From assembly GCA_005888465.1 (NCBI GenBank), contig VAYJ01000105.1:9236-22807 (forward strand): DNA of 13,572 bases. The letters run 5' to 3'. The position numbers and the translations under genes are program-made. Positions 1-7,468 of the stretch are shown here, piece after piece. This stretch comes from Actinomycetota bacterium. Lineage in GTDB: Bacteria > Actinomycetota > UBA4738. The notes under the pieces were generated by a model. It saw nothing but the letters and a program-made list of their open reading frames with translations, did no database searches and had not been told where the DNA came from. How positions within the stretch are numbered: the first letter of the stretch is position 1; every line of letters starts with the position of its first letter.

Positions 1-264
1 GTACGCCACGTAGGAATCGAAGTCGGGCGGTACGAACACCGCGTCCGGGCAGAGGCGCCGAGCGCGGACGCTCGGCATGGCCGAATGCAGGCCGCGGGCG
101 CGCGCCTCGTAGGAGGCCGACATGATCACCCCACGCGACGCGGGGCTCCCCACGACGACGGGTTTCCCGGCGAGGCTCGGATCCTTCAGCACCTCGACCG
201 AGGCGTAGAACGCATCGAGGTCGACGTGCAGGATGGGCTCGGATGCCTCAGTCACGAACTTCAC
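1..264 (-). CDS. dinB: DNA polymerase IV (Y-family, DinB), N-terminal part only
   Basis: Translesion DNA polymerase that copies damaged templates during the SOS response. Only the first ~88 codons lie in the window; the reading frame is open through base 1. The translation shows the Y-family opening HVDLDAFYASVE, with the first metal-binding aspartate (D15 from the GTG at 264) and a tyrosine at the steric-gate position (Y20). It continues with KPVVVG and the SYEAR..G..SAMP block that contacts the incoming nucleotide. The presence of the N-terminal catalytic aspartate argues for an active DinB rather than the catalytically dead ImuB; the second acidic pair lies outside the window. The GTG at 264 overlaps the dnaE2 stop as GTGA, which suggests translational coupling. 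A second in-frame GTG at 255 is an equally possible start. Third gene of the LexA-controlled operon. Confidence 0.93.
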   Translation of the reverse strand, partial: MKFVTEASEPILHVDLDAFYASVEVLKDPSLAGKPVVVGSPASRGVIMSASYEARARGLHSAMPSVRARRLCPDAVFVPPDFDSYVAY

Positions 265-3200
265 CAACCCGCCGACCCCCCGCTCGCGTGCCAGAGCTTG
301 CGGACGGGAGCCGGCGTCGGACCCGGGCCGGCGGCGTCGGCCATGGCTTCGGGGAGGCATCCTTCCTTGCGGGCGTTGGAGAGCGCGGCGATGTCCCAGA
401 CGTGCTCGGCGATGATACTGACTCCCCGGACCCCGGTGCGCCGGAGCCTTCCCCACACCGCGAGGACGAACCCGTGGAAGATCGTCTTCGCGCACCATGG
501 CTGGACCCGTTCGAACACGGTGACGTCGACGAGGCCGGTGCCGTCGTCGAGCGTGAGGAAGATGATGCGTTGCCCGCTTCGCACCGCGGGCGTCTGCGAG
601 GCGACCTTGACCCCCGCCACCATGAGCCACTGGTCGCCGCGGTGGTCCCCCAGCGTCTCGGCGGGTGTCCAGCCGATGTCCGCGAGCACCGGGCGGAAGA
701 ACATCGCGAGGTGCCGCGACGCATCCAGACCGACCACCTCGAGCTCGGCCCGCACCCGCTCGACGCTCGAGTACTCCCGAAGGACCGATGCCGGCGGACG
801 GGGATCGGCGAACGGGAGCGTCGCCTGCTCACCCTCGCGCGGGGCGTCGGCGATCATGGCGGTGAACAAGCGATCCCGCCGCGACGCGTCGGTCGTTCCC
901 GGAAGCGCATCGAACGCGCCGGCGTGCGCGAGCGCCTCCCCCACCGGCCGCGAGACGTTCGTACGGCGGAGCACGTCGCCGACGTCGGTGAAGGGCCGCT
1001 CCGCGCGGGCCTCCTGGATCGAACGGATCTCCGCGTCGCTCACGCCGTGAACGTCCTTGAGGCCGAGCCGGATGCCGCGGCTGCCGTCGTCGGCGATCTC
1101 GACCGTGTACTCGGGCTCGGACCGGTTCACGTCGAGCGGCAGGATCTCGATGCCGTGGTGCCGCGCGTCCTCGAGGATCAGCCGGCGCGGGTACATGCCG
1201 GGCTCGTGGGTAAGGACGCCCGCCAGGAACTGCGCCGGGTAGTTGGCCTTGAGCCACGCCGACTGGTAGGTGGGCACGGCGAACGCGGCCGCGTGCGCCT
1301 TGCAGAACCCGAACGACGCGAACTGCACCACCTTGTCCCAGATCACCACGGCCGTGGGTTCGTCGACGCCTCGCAGGGCGGCGCGCCGGACGAACTCCGG
1401 GCGGATGCGCTCGACCTCGTCGTCGTCGCCGAGCGCGCGCCGGATGCGGTCGGCCTCGGCCAGGTCGTAGCCACCGATCGCCGCGAGGACCTTCATCACC
1501 TGCTCGTGGTAGACGATCACGCCGTGGCTCTCCTCGAGGGCCGGCCACACGAGTGGATGGATGGAGGAGGCCGGCTCCCGACCATGCCGGCGGTTGAGGA
1601 AGGGCGTGATCATGTCGGACTTCACCGGGCCGGGACGAAACAGCGAGATGTCGATGATGAGGTCGGCCCATTCGTCCGGCTGGAACTTCTGCAGGAGCTC
1701 CCGCTGGCCGGGCGACTCGATCTGGAAGCACCCGAGCGTGTCGGAGCGGCGGATCAGCTCGAACGTTGCCGGGTCGCGGAGTGGTATCCGCTCGAGGTCG
1801 ATCTTCTCGTGCTCCGTGCGGGCGATCTCGTCGATCGCGTGGCGCATCGCCGAGAGCATCCGCACGCCCAGGACGTCGAGCTTGAGCAAACCGAGGAGCT
1901 CGACGTCGTCCTTGTCGGCCTGGACCATCCGGTAGCCCTGGAACGAGCGCTCGAGGGGCACCCGCCCGACGAGGTCGCCGTCGGAGAGCACGATGCCGGA
2001 TGGATGCAGCGCGAGGTGCCGGGGGAACCCGTCCAGTCGCTCGACGACCCGAAAGAGCGTGTCGAGCTGCCCCGCGTTCAGGTTCACCCCGCGGAGCTCG
2101 GGCAGGTGGTCCATCGCCTCGCGGACGTGGTGCGCACCGATGTGCGGAAAGGCCTTCGCCACCAGATCGACCTCGCCCTCGGGCAGGCCGAGCGCCTTGC
2201 CGACCTCGCGGATCGCGCCGCGCGCCCGGTACGTGTCGACCATCGTCACGCAGGCGCAGCGATCGTCGCCGTACCGGGCGAGGACCGCGTCGTAGACGTC
2301 CTCGCGGCGAGCGGACTCCACGTCGATGTCGATGTCGGGGAGCTCCGCACGGAGCGGGTTCAGGAACCGTTCGAACAGCAGGTCGTGGCGCACGGGGTCG
2401 ACGTCGGAGATCCGCGTGAGATAGCACACGAGCGACCCGGCCGCCGAGCCCCGGCACGCGCAGCGGATCCCCATCGCCCGGATGTCGTCGGTGATCTCGG
2501 CGACGGTGAGGAAGTAGGCCGCGTAGCCCATGGTCTGGATGAGCGCGAGCTCGTGGTCCAGTCGGTACCGGACCCGCTTCGTCGGCCTCATCCCTCGCTC
2601 GGCGAGCCCGTGCCAGCACCGCTCGGCGAGGACCGAGCCCGCGCTCCTTCCCGCGGGCGTCGGGAACTGCGGGAAGTGGATCCGGCCGAGCCCGATGTCG
2701 AACCGGCATCGGTCCGCGACCTCGAGCGTGCGGTCGCAGAGCTCGGGTCGCTCGGCGAAGAGCGCCCGCATCTCGCGCGGTGACGTGAGGTAGCCCTCGG
2801 CGTTGCGGCGCGACACGTGGTAGGAGGCGATCGGCACGATCTCGCGCATGCACTCGAGCGCGTCGGCGAGGAACGCGTCCTCGCGGACGAGGTACCGCAC
2901 CGCGTTCGTCGCCACGGCGGGGATCCCCGCCCCATCCGCCAGGGCGAGCAGCCGGCGGACCTCGCCCTCGCTCCCCTCCTCCATCCGGTGCACGACCTCG
3001 ACCAGCAGGTCGGGGCCGAACGCCTCGCGGTAGGGACGGGTCGCGTCGAGGGCGGCGTCGGCCCTCCCCGCAACCGCCAACGATCCGGGCTCCGATCCGG
3101 AACCGAGGAGGCACACGAGGCCTTCGGCCCGCGCGCACACCTGACCTGCCGTAAGCGCGGGGTCGCCCCGCTCCCCAGTCATGTGCGCGGCGCTGATGAG

Positions 3201-3494
3201 CCCGCAGAGGTTCGCGTACCCGACGTCATCCTTCGCGAGGACCGTGACCGACCTGTCCCCGCGCATCGTCCGGACGGTGAGCGCGGCCCCGTAGATCGGG
3301 CGGACCCCGGCGTCGCGGCAGGCCGCGGCGAACCGGGCCGCCCCGTAGAGCCCGTTCCGGTCGGTGAGCGCCACCGCGTCCATCCCGAGCGCCGCCGCCC
3401 GGTGCGCGAGCTCCTCGGGGGAGAACGCCCCTTCCTTCATGGAGAAGTAGGAACGGACGGACAGATGCACGAACGACGAGGGGGTGGTCGGCAT
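261..3494 (-). CDS. dnaE2: Error-prone DNA polymerase DnaE2 (ImuC), Pol III alpha family
   Basis: C-family polymerase for damage-induced mutagenic synthesis. The 1077-residue length is typical of DnaE2. An N-terminal PHP domain (about 8-210) is followed by the polymerase core, with CRGSAAGSLVCYLTR (347-361) and the catalytic aspartates D387 and D389 in PDIDID plus D540 in LLKLDVLG. A tandem helix-hairpin-helix region and a C-terminal OB fold (about 955-1035) come next. QATLPF at 890-895 looks like a beta-clamp-binding motif. The PHP metal ligands are largely replaced: HLSVRS where HLHxHS is usual, TDRNG where the family usually has TDH, and TNAVRY where TNDxHY is usual. No PHP proofreading is therefore expected. 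The ATG at 3494 lies 9 nt after the DUF6504 stop; no good Shine-Dalgarno is visible, so coupling is likely. Its stop overlaps the dinB start. The association with an SOS box and dinB fits DnaE2 rather than the replicative DnaE1. Confidence 0.95.
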   Translation of the reverse strand: MPTTPSSFVHLSVRSYFSMKEGAFSPEELAHRAAALGMDAVALTDRNGLYGAARFAAACRDAGVRPIYGAALTVRTMRGDRSVTVLAKDDVGYANLCGLISAAHMTGERGDPALTAGQVCARAEGLVCLLGSGSEPGSLAVAGRADAALDATRPYREAFGPDLLVEVVHRMEEGSEGEVRRLLALADGAGIPAVATNAVRYLVREDAFLADALECMREIVPIASYHVSRRNAEGYLTSPREMRALFAERPELCDRTLEVADRCRFDIGLGRIHFPQFPTPAGRSAGSVLAERCWHGLAERGMRPTKRVRYRLDHELALIQTMGYAAYFLTVAEITDDIRAMGIRCACRGSAAGSLVCYLTRISDVDPVRHDLLFERFLNPLRAELPDIDIDVESARREDVYDAVLARYGDDRCACVTMVDTYRARGAIREVGKALGLPEGEVDLVAKAFPHIGAHHVREAMDHLPELRGVNLNAGQLDTLFRVVERLDGFPRHLALHPSGIVLSDGDLVGRVPLERSFQGYRMVQADKDDVELLGLLKLDVLGVRMLSAMRHAIDEIARTEHEKIDLERIPLRDPATFELIRRSDTLGCFQIESPGQRELLQKFQPDEWADLIIDISLFRPGPVKSDMITPFLNRRHGREPASSIHPLVWPALEESHGVIVYHEQVMKVLAAIGGYDLAEADRIRRALGDDDEVERIRPEFVRRAALRGVDEPTAVVIWDKVVQFASFGFCKAHAAAFAVPTYQSAWLKANYPAQFLAGVLTHEPGMYPRRLILEDARHHGIEILPLDVNRSEPEYTVEIADDGSRGIRLGLKDVHGVSDAEIRSIQEARAERPFTDVGDVLRRTNVSRPVGEALAHAGAFDALPGTTDASRRDRLFTAMIADAPREGEQATLPFADPRPPASVLREYSSVERVRAELEVVGLDASRHLAMFFRPVLADIGWTPAETLGDHRGDQWLMVAGVKVASQTPAVRSGQRIIFLTLDDGTGLVDVTVFERVQPWCAKTIFHGFVLAVWGRLRRTGVRGVSIIAEHVWDIAALSNARKEGCLPEAMADAAGPGPTPAPVRKLWHASGGSAGW

Positions 3495-3503
3495 GGGTCG
3501 AGG

Positions 3504-3749
3504 TCAATCCCACAATCGCTCCAGGTGCCACCGTCCGGCGCGGCGATCCTCGTAGAGGTCGATCACCGCGCCGCCTTTCGCCTCGACCCGCCAGTACTCG
3601 CGGTCGCGGCCGTCCTCCCACCACCTCCCCTCGATCCGCCAGCGGCCGATGACGTCGCGGACCTCGTAGCGGCGGCCTCGCCAGACGAAGGCGAACGGCA
3701 GCCCGGCGTCCCGCTCCACTGCCACCAGCTCCTCGTAGAGCTTGGTCAT
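3504..3749 (-). CDS. DUF6504 family small protein, first gene of the SOS operon
   Basis: An 81-residue soluble protein rich in tryptophan and arginine, with WRGRRYEVRDVIGRW (23-37), WW at 43-44, then DREYWRVEA (49-57) and a final LERLWD. This pattern matches the actinobacterial DUF6504 family, which is commonly found beside dnaE2 and dinB-like genes. Its molecular function is not known to me. The position suggests an accessory role in translesion synthesis, or binding to a polymerase or DNA (inference). The ATG at 3749 is preferred because GAAAGG lies at suitable spacing upstream. An in-frame ATG at 3773 would add eight residues, but it sits inside the LexA operator and near the predicted transcription start, so it is unlikely. 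The dnaE2 start follows 9 nt after the stop. Confidence 0.82.
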   Translation of the reverse strand: MTKLYEELVAVERDAGLPFAFVWRGRRYEVRDVIGRWRIEGRWWEDGRDREYWRVEAKGGAVIDLYEDRRAGRWHLERLWD

Positions 3750-3765
3750 CCCGGCCCTTTCGGAC

Positions 3766-3781
3766 TCGAACATATGTTCGA
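3766..3781 (-). promoter_or_regulatory. LexA operator (SOS box)
   Basis: The sequence TCGAACATATGTTCGA is a perfect 16-bp palindrome and matches the actinobacterial/Gram-positive SOS box (CGAAC-N4-GTTCG core). It lies 17-32 nt upstream of the DUF6504 start. It begins 7 nt downstream of the predicted -10 element, so it would cover the transcription start, a position where bound LexA blocks initiation. Downstream dnaE2 and dinB are classic SOS genes, which supports the assignment. Confidence 0.94.
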
Positions 3782-3788
3782 GAAGCGT

Positions 3789-3818
3789 ACCGTATGCCTA
3801 CGACAGAACGGCTGTCAA
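3789..3818 (-). promoter_or_regulatory. Sigma-70-type promoter of the DUF6504-dnaE2-dinB operon
   Basis: On the minus strand a perfect TTGACA -35 hexamer (3813-3818) is followed by an 18-nt spacer and a TACGGT -10 hexamer (3789-3794, fitting the actinobacterial TAnnnT pattern). The predicted start of transcription would fall at about 3781-3784, at the edge of the LexA box. The arrangement is coherent, but the -10 is only a partial consensus match. Confidence 0.68.
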
Positions 3819-3829
3819 GGGCTGCCAGG

Positions 3830-3835
3830 TACACT
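3830..3835 (+). promoter_or_regulatory. Possible -10 element for the phosphodiesterase operon
   Basis: TACACT on the plus strand fits the actinobacterial TAnnnT -10 pattern. It lies 11 nt before the ATG at 3847, so the transcript would have a leader of only about 5-7 nt or be nearly leaderless. No convincing -35 is seen. AAGG at 3839-3842 is a weak, closely spaced Shine-Dalgarno candidate. This is the only obvious place for a plus-strand promoter between the two divergent operons. Confidence 0.35.
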
Positions 3836-3846
3836 CCCAAGGCTCC

Positions 3847-5451
3847 ATGCCCTCACGTGTCCTGTTGATCGGCTGGGACGGCGCCGACTGGCGCATCCTC
3901 GACCCACTCATCGAGCGCGGCGTCCTCCCGAACCTGGCGGCGCTCGTTCGCCGTGGCGGGCGAGCCGTCCTCACCTCGACCATCCCCACGCACTCCTGGA
4001 CGGCGTGGCCGTCGTTCCTCACCGGACTCGACCCCGACGGCCACGGGATCTACGACATCCTCGAAGGCCGCGGAGGGACGCGGCAGTTCCCCGTCACGTC
4101 CCGATCGATCAAGGCGCCGACGTTCCTGGACGACCTCGGCCGGGCGGGCGTCGAATCCCTGGTGATCAACGTTCCTCTCACGTTTCCGCCGCCGGCCATC
4201 CATGGCACGCTCGTGGCCGGCGGGGTGCTCCCGAAGTGGAGGCCGTTCACCCACCCCGAGGGCCTGGCCGAGGACCTTCGCGCCGCGGGGGTTCCGTGGC
4301 CGATCAACGGCATGTCCTGGACCACCTACCGCAACCGCCCCGAACCCTTCCTGGACGAGGTCGTCGAGGTCACCACGGCCCGCCAGCGCGCCATGGAGCA
4401 TCTGCTCGACACGGTGCCGTGGCGCTTCGCGTGCTGTGTCTACTTCTCCACCGACCGGATCCAACACTGTCTGTCGAGCCACGTCTCGCCCGACCACCCG
4501 AAGTACGCCGAGCTGTCCTCGACCCACACCGGCGAACGCGTTCGGGACGTCTACCGGATGCTCGACGACGGCTTGGGCCGGCTCGTGTCGCGCACGACCG
4601 AAGACGACCTGGTGATCTTCATGAGCGATCACGGCTTCCAGTCGGTCACTCGGGCCATCCAGATGGATCGGCTCCTCGAGCGCTTCGGCATGCTGACGTT
4701 CTCCGCGTCGAATCGCGTGTTCGGCCCGATGCAGTGGGGCCCGGTCCGGTCGGCCGCCAGGAAGGTCTACGACCTGTTGGGGATGCACGGACGCGTTCCC
4801 CTACCACACTCGGTCGACTGGTCGCGGACGAAGGCGTATACCAGCGTGCGCTCGACGGGGGAAGGCATCTCGATCAACCTGGCGGGGCGGGAGCCGAGCG
4901 GCATCGTCGATCCCGCCGACTTCGAGCGGATTCGGGACGAGGTCGCGGAGCGGGTCGTGGCCTTCGTGGACGAGCGCACGGGGAAGCATCCGGTCACCCG
5001 GCTCTGGAAGCTAGAAGAGCTGTTCCATGGGCCGCACGCCGACCTCGCGCCGGACCTCGTGCTCGAGGCGACGCCGGGGTACAGCCTGACGCACGCTCGG
5101 GAGGCGGTCGCGGATGCCGACTGGCTCTCCGGCGACCATCGCATCCAGGGAGTCATCGCGGCCGCCGGGCCGACGGTCGGCGCCGCGGCCCTCTCGGAGT
5201 CGAGGCCGCGGCTCGTCGACGTCGCGCCAACGATCCTTCGCGCACTGGGCGCGGTCTCCACGGTCCCGCATGCCGGTCGTGCGCTCGCGCCGATCGTTGG
5301 GGAGGACGCGTCCGGTGAGGCCGGCCGGGCAGGGCCGGGGGCGGACGCCGCGGCGGGCGAGCGAGCCGCGCAGGACGGCGTCGCGAGCCTCAACGACAGC
5401 GAGGCCGAGGAGATCGAAGAGCACCTCCGCGGGCTGGGGTACCTGGAGTAG
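3847..5451 (+). CDS. Alkaline phosphatase superfamily / type I phosphodiesterase
   Basis: Metal-dependent phosphodiesterase, phosphatase or phosphotransferase of 534 residues. The expected two-metal site can be traced: D11 in GWDGADW, a probable nucleophile S50 in SWTAWPSFLTG, D203 and H207 in STDRIQH, D261-H262 in SDHGF, and H431 in SGDHR. The C-terminal LNDSEAEEIEEHLRGLGYLE ending is common in members encoded in bacterial glycan loci. No signal peptide or membrane helix is evident, so a cytoplasmic location is likely. The substrate cannot be told from sequence. Candidates are nucleotide sugars, polyprenyl-phosphate sugars or phosphoglycans. The ATG at 3847 begins directly with the domain; an upstream in-frame ATG (3742) would run through the divergent SOS promoter and is rejected. 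First gene of the plus-strand operon, with the next gene starting 5 nt after its stop. Confidence 0.88.
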   Translation: MPSRVLLIGWDGADWRILDPLIERGVLPNLAALVRRGGRAVLTSTIPTHSWTAWPSFLTGLDPDGHGIYDILEGRGGTRQFPVTSRSIKAPTFLDDLGRAGVESLVINVPLTFPPPAIHGTLVAGGVLPKWRPFTHPEGLAEDLRAAGVPWPINGMSWTTYRNRPEPFLDEVVEVTTARQRAMEHLLDTVPWRFACCVYFSTDRIQHCLSSHVSPDHPKYAELSSTHTGERVRDVYRMLDDGLGRLVSRTTEDDLVIFMSDHGFQSVTRAIQMDRLLERFGMLTFSASNRVFGPMQWGPVRSAARKVYDLLGMHGRVPLPHSVDWSRTKAYTSVRSTGEGISINLAGREPSGIVDPADFERIRDEVAERVVAFVDERTGKHPVTRLWKLEELFHGPHADLAPDLVLEATPGYSLTHAREAVADADWLSGDHRIQGVIAAAGPTVGAAALSESRPRLVDVAPTILRALGAVSTVPHAGRALAPIVGEDASGEAGRAGPGADAAAGERAAQDGVASLNDSEAEEIEEHLRGLGYLE

Positions 5452-5456
5452 CTCCC

Positions 5457-7413
5457 GTGCAAGAGGAGCGACGTCGCGGCGACCTGCTCTTCCTTGGCCT
5501 GACCACGCTCGGGCTAATCCTCTTCTACGTCCTGTTGTTCCCGATCAAGGGCATCCGCGTTCCGGCGTGGTCGGATGCCCAGGCGTACATCTGGTGGACG
5601 CGACGAGCGGGCACGCTCGGCCTGCGCGTGTTCGGTACCGGGTCCCGACCCGCGACGGTCGCATCGCTCGCCACGCTCTCGGCCGTCCTCCGGCTTCCCG
5701 CGGAGGCGATCGTCGAGGCGATCGGGCCGGTCCTCGCGACCGCGGTCGGGCTGGCGGCCGCGGGGCTCTCCGATTCGGTGCTCGGGCCCAATCGCGCCCG
5801 CTTCGTGCTCGTCGCGGTCCTCTGCGGGACGTTCGCGTCCCAGCTCGCGATCGGGTTCGACGCGACGCTCGCCTTCGCGGCGCTGTTCCTCGCCGGCCTC
5901 GCCTGCCTGAGCGAGGGGCTCGGTGGATCACGACGAACTCCGTTCGTGGCGGCGTCGATCCTGCTGGGCGTCGCGGCGCTCGCCCACCCCGTGTTCGGGG
6001 TCATGGAGGCGGGACTCCTGCTCGTGGGGATCGTCGGCATGGTGCTCTGGCACCGGAGGCATCGTGCCGAGGATCGCGGAGGGCCGATCCGGTTCGTCGG
6101 GGTCCTGATCGGGGCCGCCGGGATCGTCGCGCTGGGGTTGCTGGTCGCGCGATCGGCGCCAGGGCTGCCGCTCGACACGTCGGCCGACACCGCGCTCCGC
6201 CGGCTCGGCCTTTGGTCCCTGCTGCGCACGGGATGGCGTGAGACCCTGTTCGCCTCCCTGGCGATCCTTGCGCCAACCGCGGTGGTCGCGGCCCTTTCGC
6301 TCGCGCGATGGCACCAGCGCCGCTGGGCTTCCTCGCCGGATCGAGGGTGGACGTTCGCGGCGATCGGTGCGGCGTGGCTGGTCGGCACCGCCACCTCCAT
6401 CCCCATGCTGCTGCTCGGCGTGTCCGTCCCCGCCCAGCGCTTCGTCAGCATGTGCCTGCCGCTCCCGGTGATGATCGCGATGGGGATCACCGGTCGGTCA
6501 TCCGCGCGGCTTGGTGGCGTCGATCGCGGGCGTCGTCTTCCTCGTGCCCAGGTACTGGGTCGCATGGGAGGCGCAGCGAGGGGAATCGAGCCGCGCTGTG
6601 GTCGCGTCCCGAGCCATGGGCTTGGCGCTCGCGCGACAACCGGCCGGCACCCCGCTCGTCCTGATCGACGACGATCCGCGAGGACTCCCGGCGCTGTTCA
6701 CGATCACGGAGCACGCGGGCTACCTTCGGGACGCGGTCCCGCCGGCCCGGGTGCCGGATGTCTTCTTGTTCGTCGGGAGCGTTCCGGACTTCCTGGGCGG
6801 ACGCCCCACGCTCTCGGGGGACGTGAGCCGTGATCTCCTGGCGACCGATTACTGGAACCGAATCCGGCCTGTACTGGATCGCCCAGCCGTCGTCGTCGCG
6901 GCGTCAAGGTTCGACCCGGTGGCATACCAGGACGCCCTGGCGCTGCCGGGCCATGTGACGCTCGCACCCGGGGTGGTGGCGTTGCCCGGTTTCACGGGCG
7001 CGAACGGCGGGCTTCCCCCGAACTCCGCGGCGTTCACGTCGCCGGGGCCCGGGCCCTTGTCTTCCTGGCTGCCGGTGTGGTTGGCGCCGCTCCTCATCCT
7101 CGTCCTCGGGGTGATCGGGTGGCCCTGGGTGGCCTCGACGTTCCCCGGTCGCCGACGGATCGCGGCGGCGCTCTCCCCGGCGGTCGGCCTCGCCGCGATC
7201 TCGGTCGCCGCGATCGTCACGGACGCGGTGGGGCTTCGGTTGCAAGGGTGGACGGGGGTCGTTCCCGTCATGGCGGCGCTCGGAGGCGGTCTCGCGATGC
7301 TCGCCCGGTCCCGCCGGCGTGGCGACGGTGGCGCGCGGCCCGCGCCGATCGGCCGCCGGGCGATCCCGGCCTCGGGCCACATCACGGACATCGCGCGAAC
7401 CTCGAGCCCGTAG
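5457..7413 (+). pseudogene. Polytopic membrane protein, GT-C-like, with an apparent frameshift
   Basis: A hydrophobic multi-span protein whose reading frame changes near 6491-6510. The first part (GTG at 5457, GGAG 8 nt upstream, 5 nt after the previous stop) encodes about 345 residues with many helices. An early extracytoplasmic-type loop carries VPAWSDAQAYIWW (35-47); an aspartate here is typical of GT-C glycosyltransferases. The second part continues in the +1 frame from about 6499 to the TAG at 7411, starting in mid-helix (LVASIAGVVFLVPRYW) and ending with more helices. In the original frame the sequence past 6500 becomes arginine/proline/glycine-rich shadow sequence until 6833. Joined, the protein is about 650 residues, a reasonable length for such a family. 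I do not recognise a named family. A membrane glycosyltransferase using polyprenyl-linked sugars is an inference from fold-like features and neighbours. It is either a sequencing/assembly error or a real pseudogene. Confidence 0.72.
6491..6498 (+). other. Putative frameshift site: tandem CGGT duplication
   Basis: CGGTCGGT at the junction between the two frames of the membrane protein. Removing one 4-nt unit gives ATC ACC GGT CAT CCG CGC GGC TTG GTG, which joins the two halves seamlessly (GITG then HPRGLVASIAG). Other small indels nearby, for example in the CGCGCGG just downstream, could also restore the frame, so the exact lesion is inferred. Confidence 0.5.
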
Positions 7414-7445
7414 AATATGGCGACCGTGGCCGGCTACCGCCGGCC
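7411..7445 (+). promoter_or_regulatory. Inter-gene spacer with hairpin and weak -10 before sqdB
   Basis: The 55-nt gap before sqdB contains a perfect inverted repeat, GGCCGGC-TACC-GCCGGCC (7428-7445), with a 7-bp stem and 4-nt loop. No T-tract follows, so it is not a classic terminator. TAGAAT (7411-7416), overlapping the preceding stop codon, could be a -10 element, but no good -35 is present at normal spacing. The hairpin could affect RNA stability or translation of sqdB, or be chance in GC-rich DNA. Confidence 0.3.
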
Positions 7446-7468
7446 GAACGCGACCAGACGGGGATGCC

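Noticed and set aside
1..264. ImuB instead of DinB
   Set aside because: The catalytic aspartate, steric-gate tyrosine and YEAR motif are intact, whereas ImuB proteins lose active-site residues; the C-terminal part is not available for final proof.
243..2783. An 846-codon open frame antisense to dnaE2
   Set aside because: It is the codon-aligned shadow of a high-GC gene: composition is rich in R, D, E, H and V, no recognisable domain is seen, and the opposite strand encodes an unmistakable DnaE2.
3750..3773. Start of the DUF6504 protein at the ATG at 3773
   Set aside because: That ATG is within the LexA palindrome and close to the predicted transcription start; the ATG at 3749 has a Shine-Dalgarno and fits the family length.
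3742..3846. Upstream extension of the phosphodiesterase to an ATG at 3742
   Set aside because: It would translate the SOS promoter and LexA box; the conserved N-terminus begins at the ATG at 3847.
2817..5318. An 833-codon plus-strand open frame spanning dnaE2, DUF6504 and the phosphodiesterase
   Set aside because: It crosses a divergent promoter region and three well-supported genes in the wrong frame; the translation is arginine/proline-rich and domain-free.
6511..7413. Independent second membrane protein starting at TTG/GTG 6511-6514
   Set aside because: It would start in mid-helix without a Shine-Dalgarno, and the preceding frame turns to nonsense at the same point, so a frameshifted single gene is the simpler reading. 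It remains possible if homologues are split.
7319..7468. N-terminal extension of sqdB to 7319
   Set aside because: The extension is arginine-rich shadow of the upstream gene, and the Rossmann fold begins directly at the ATG at 7469.
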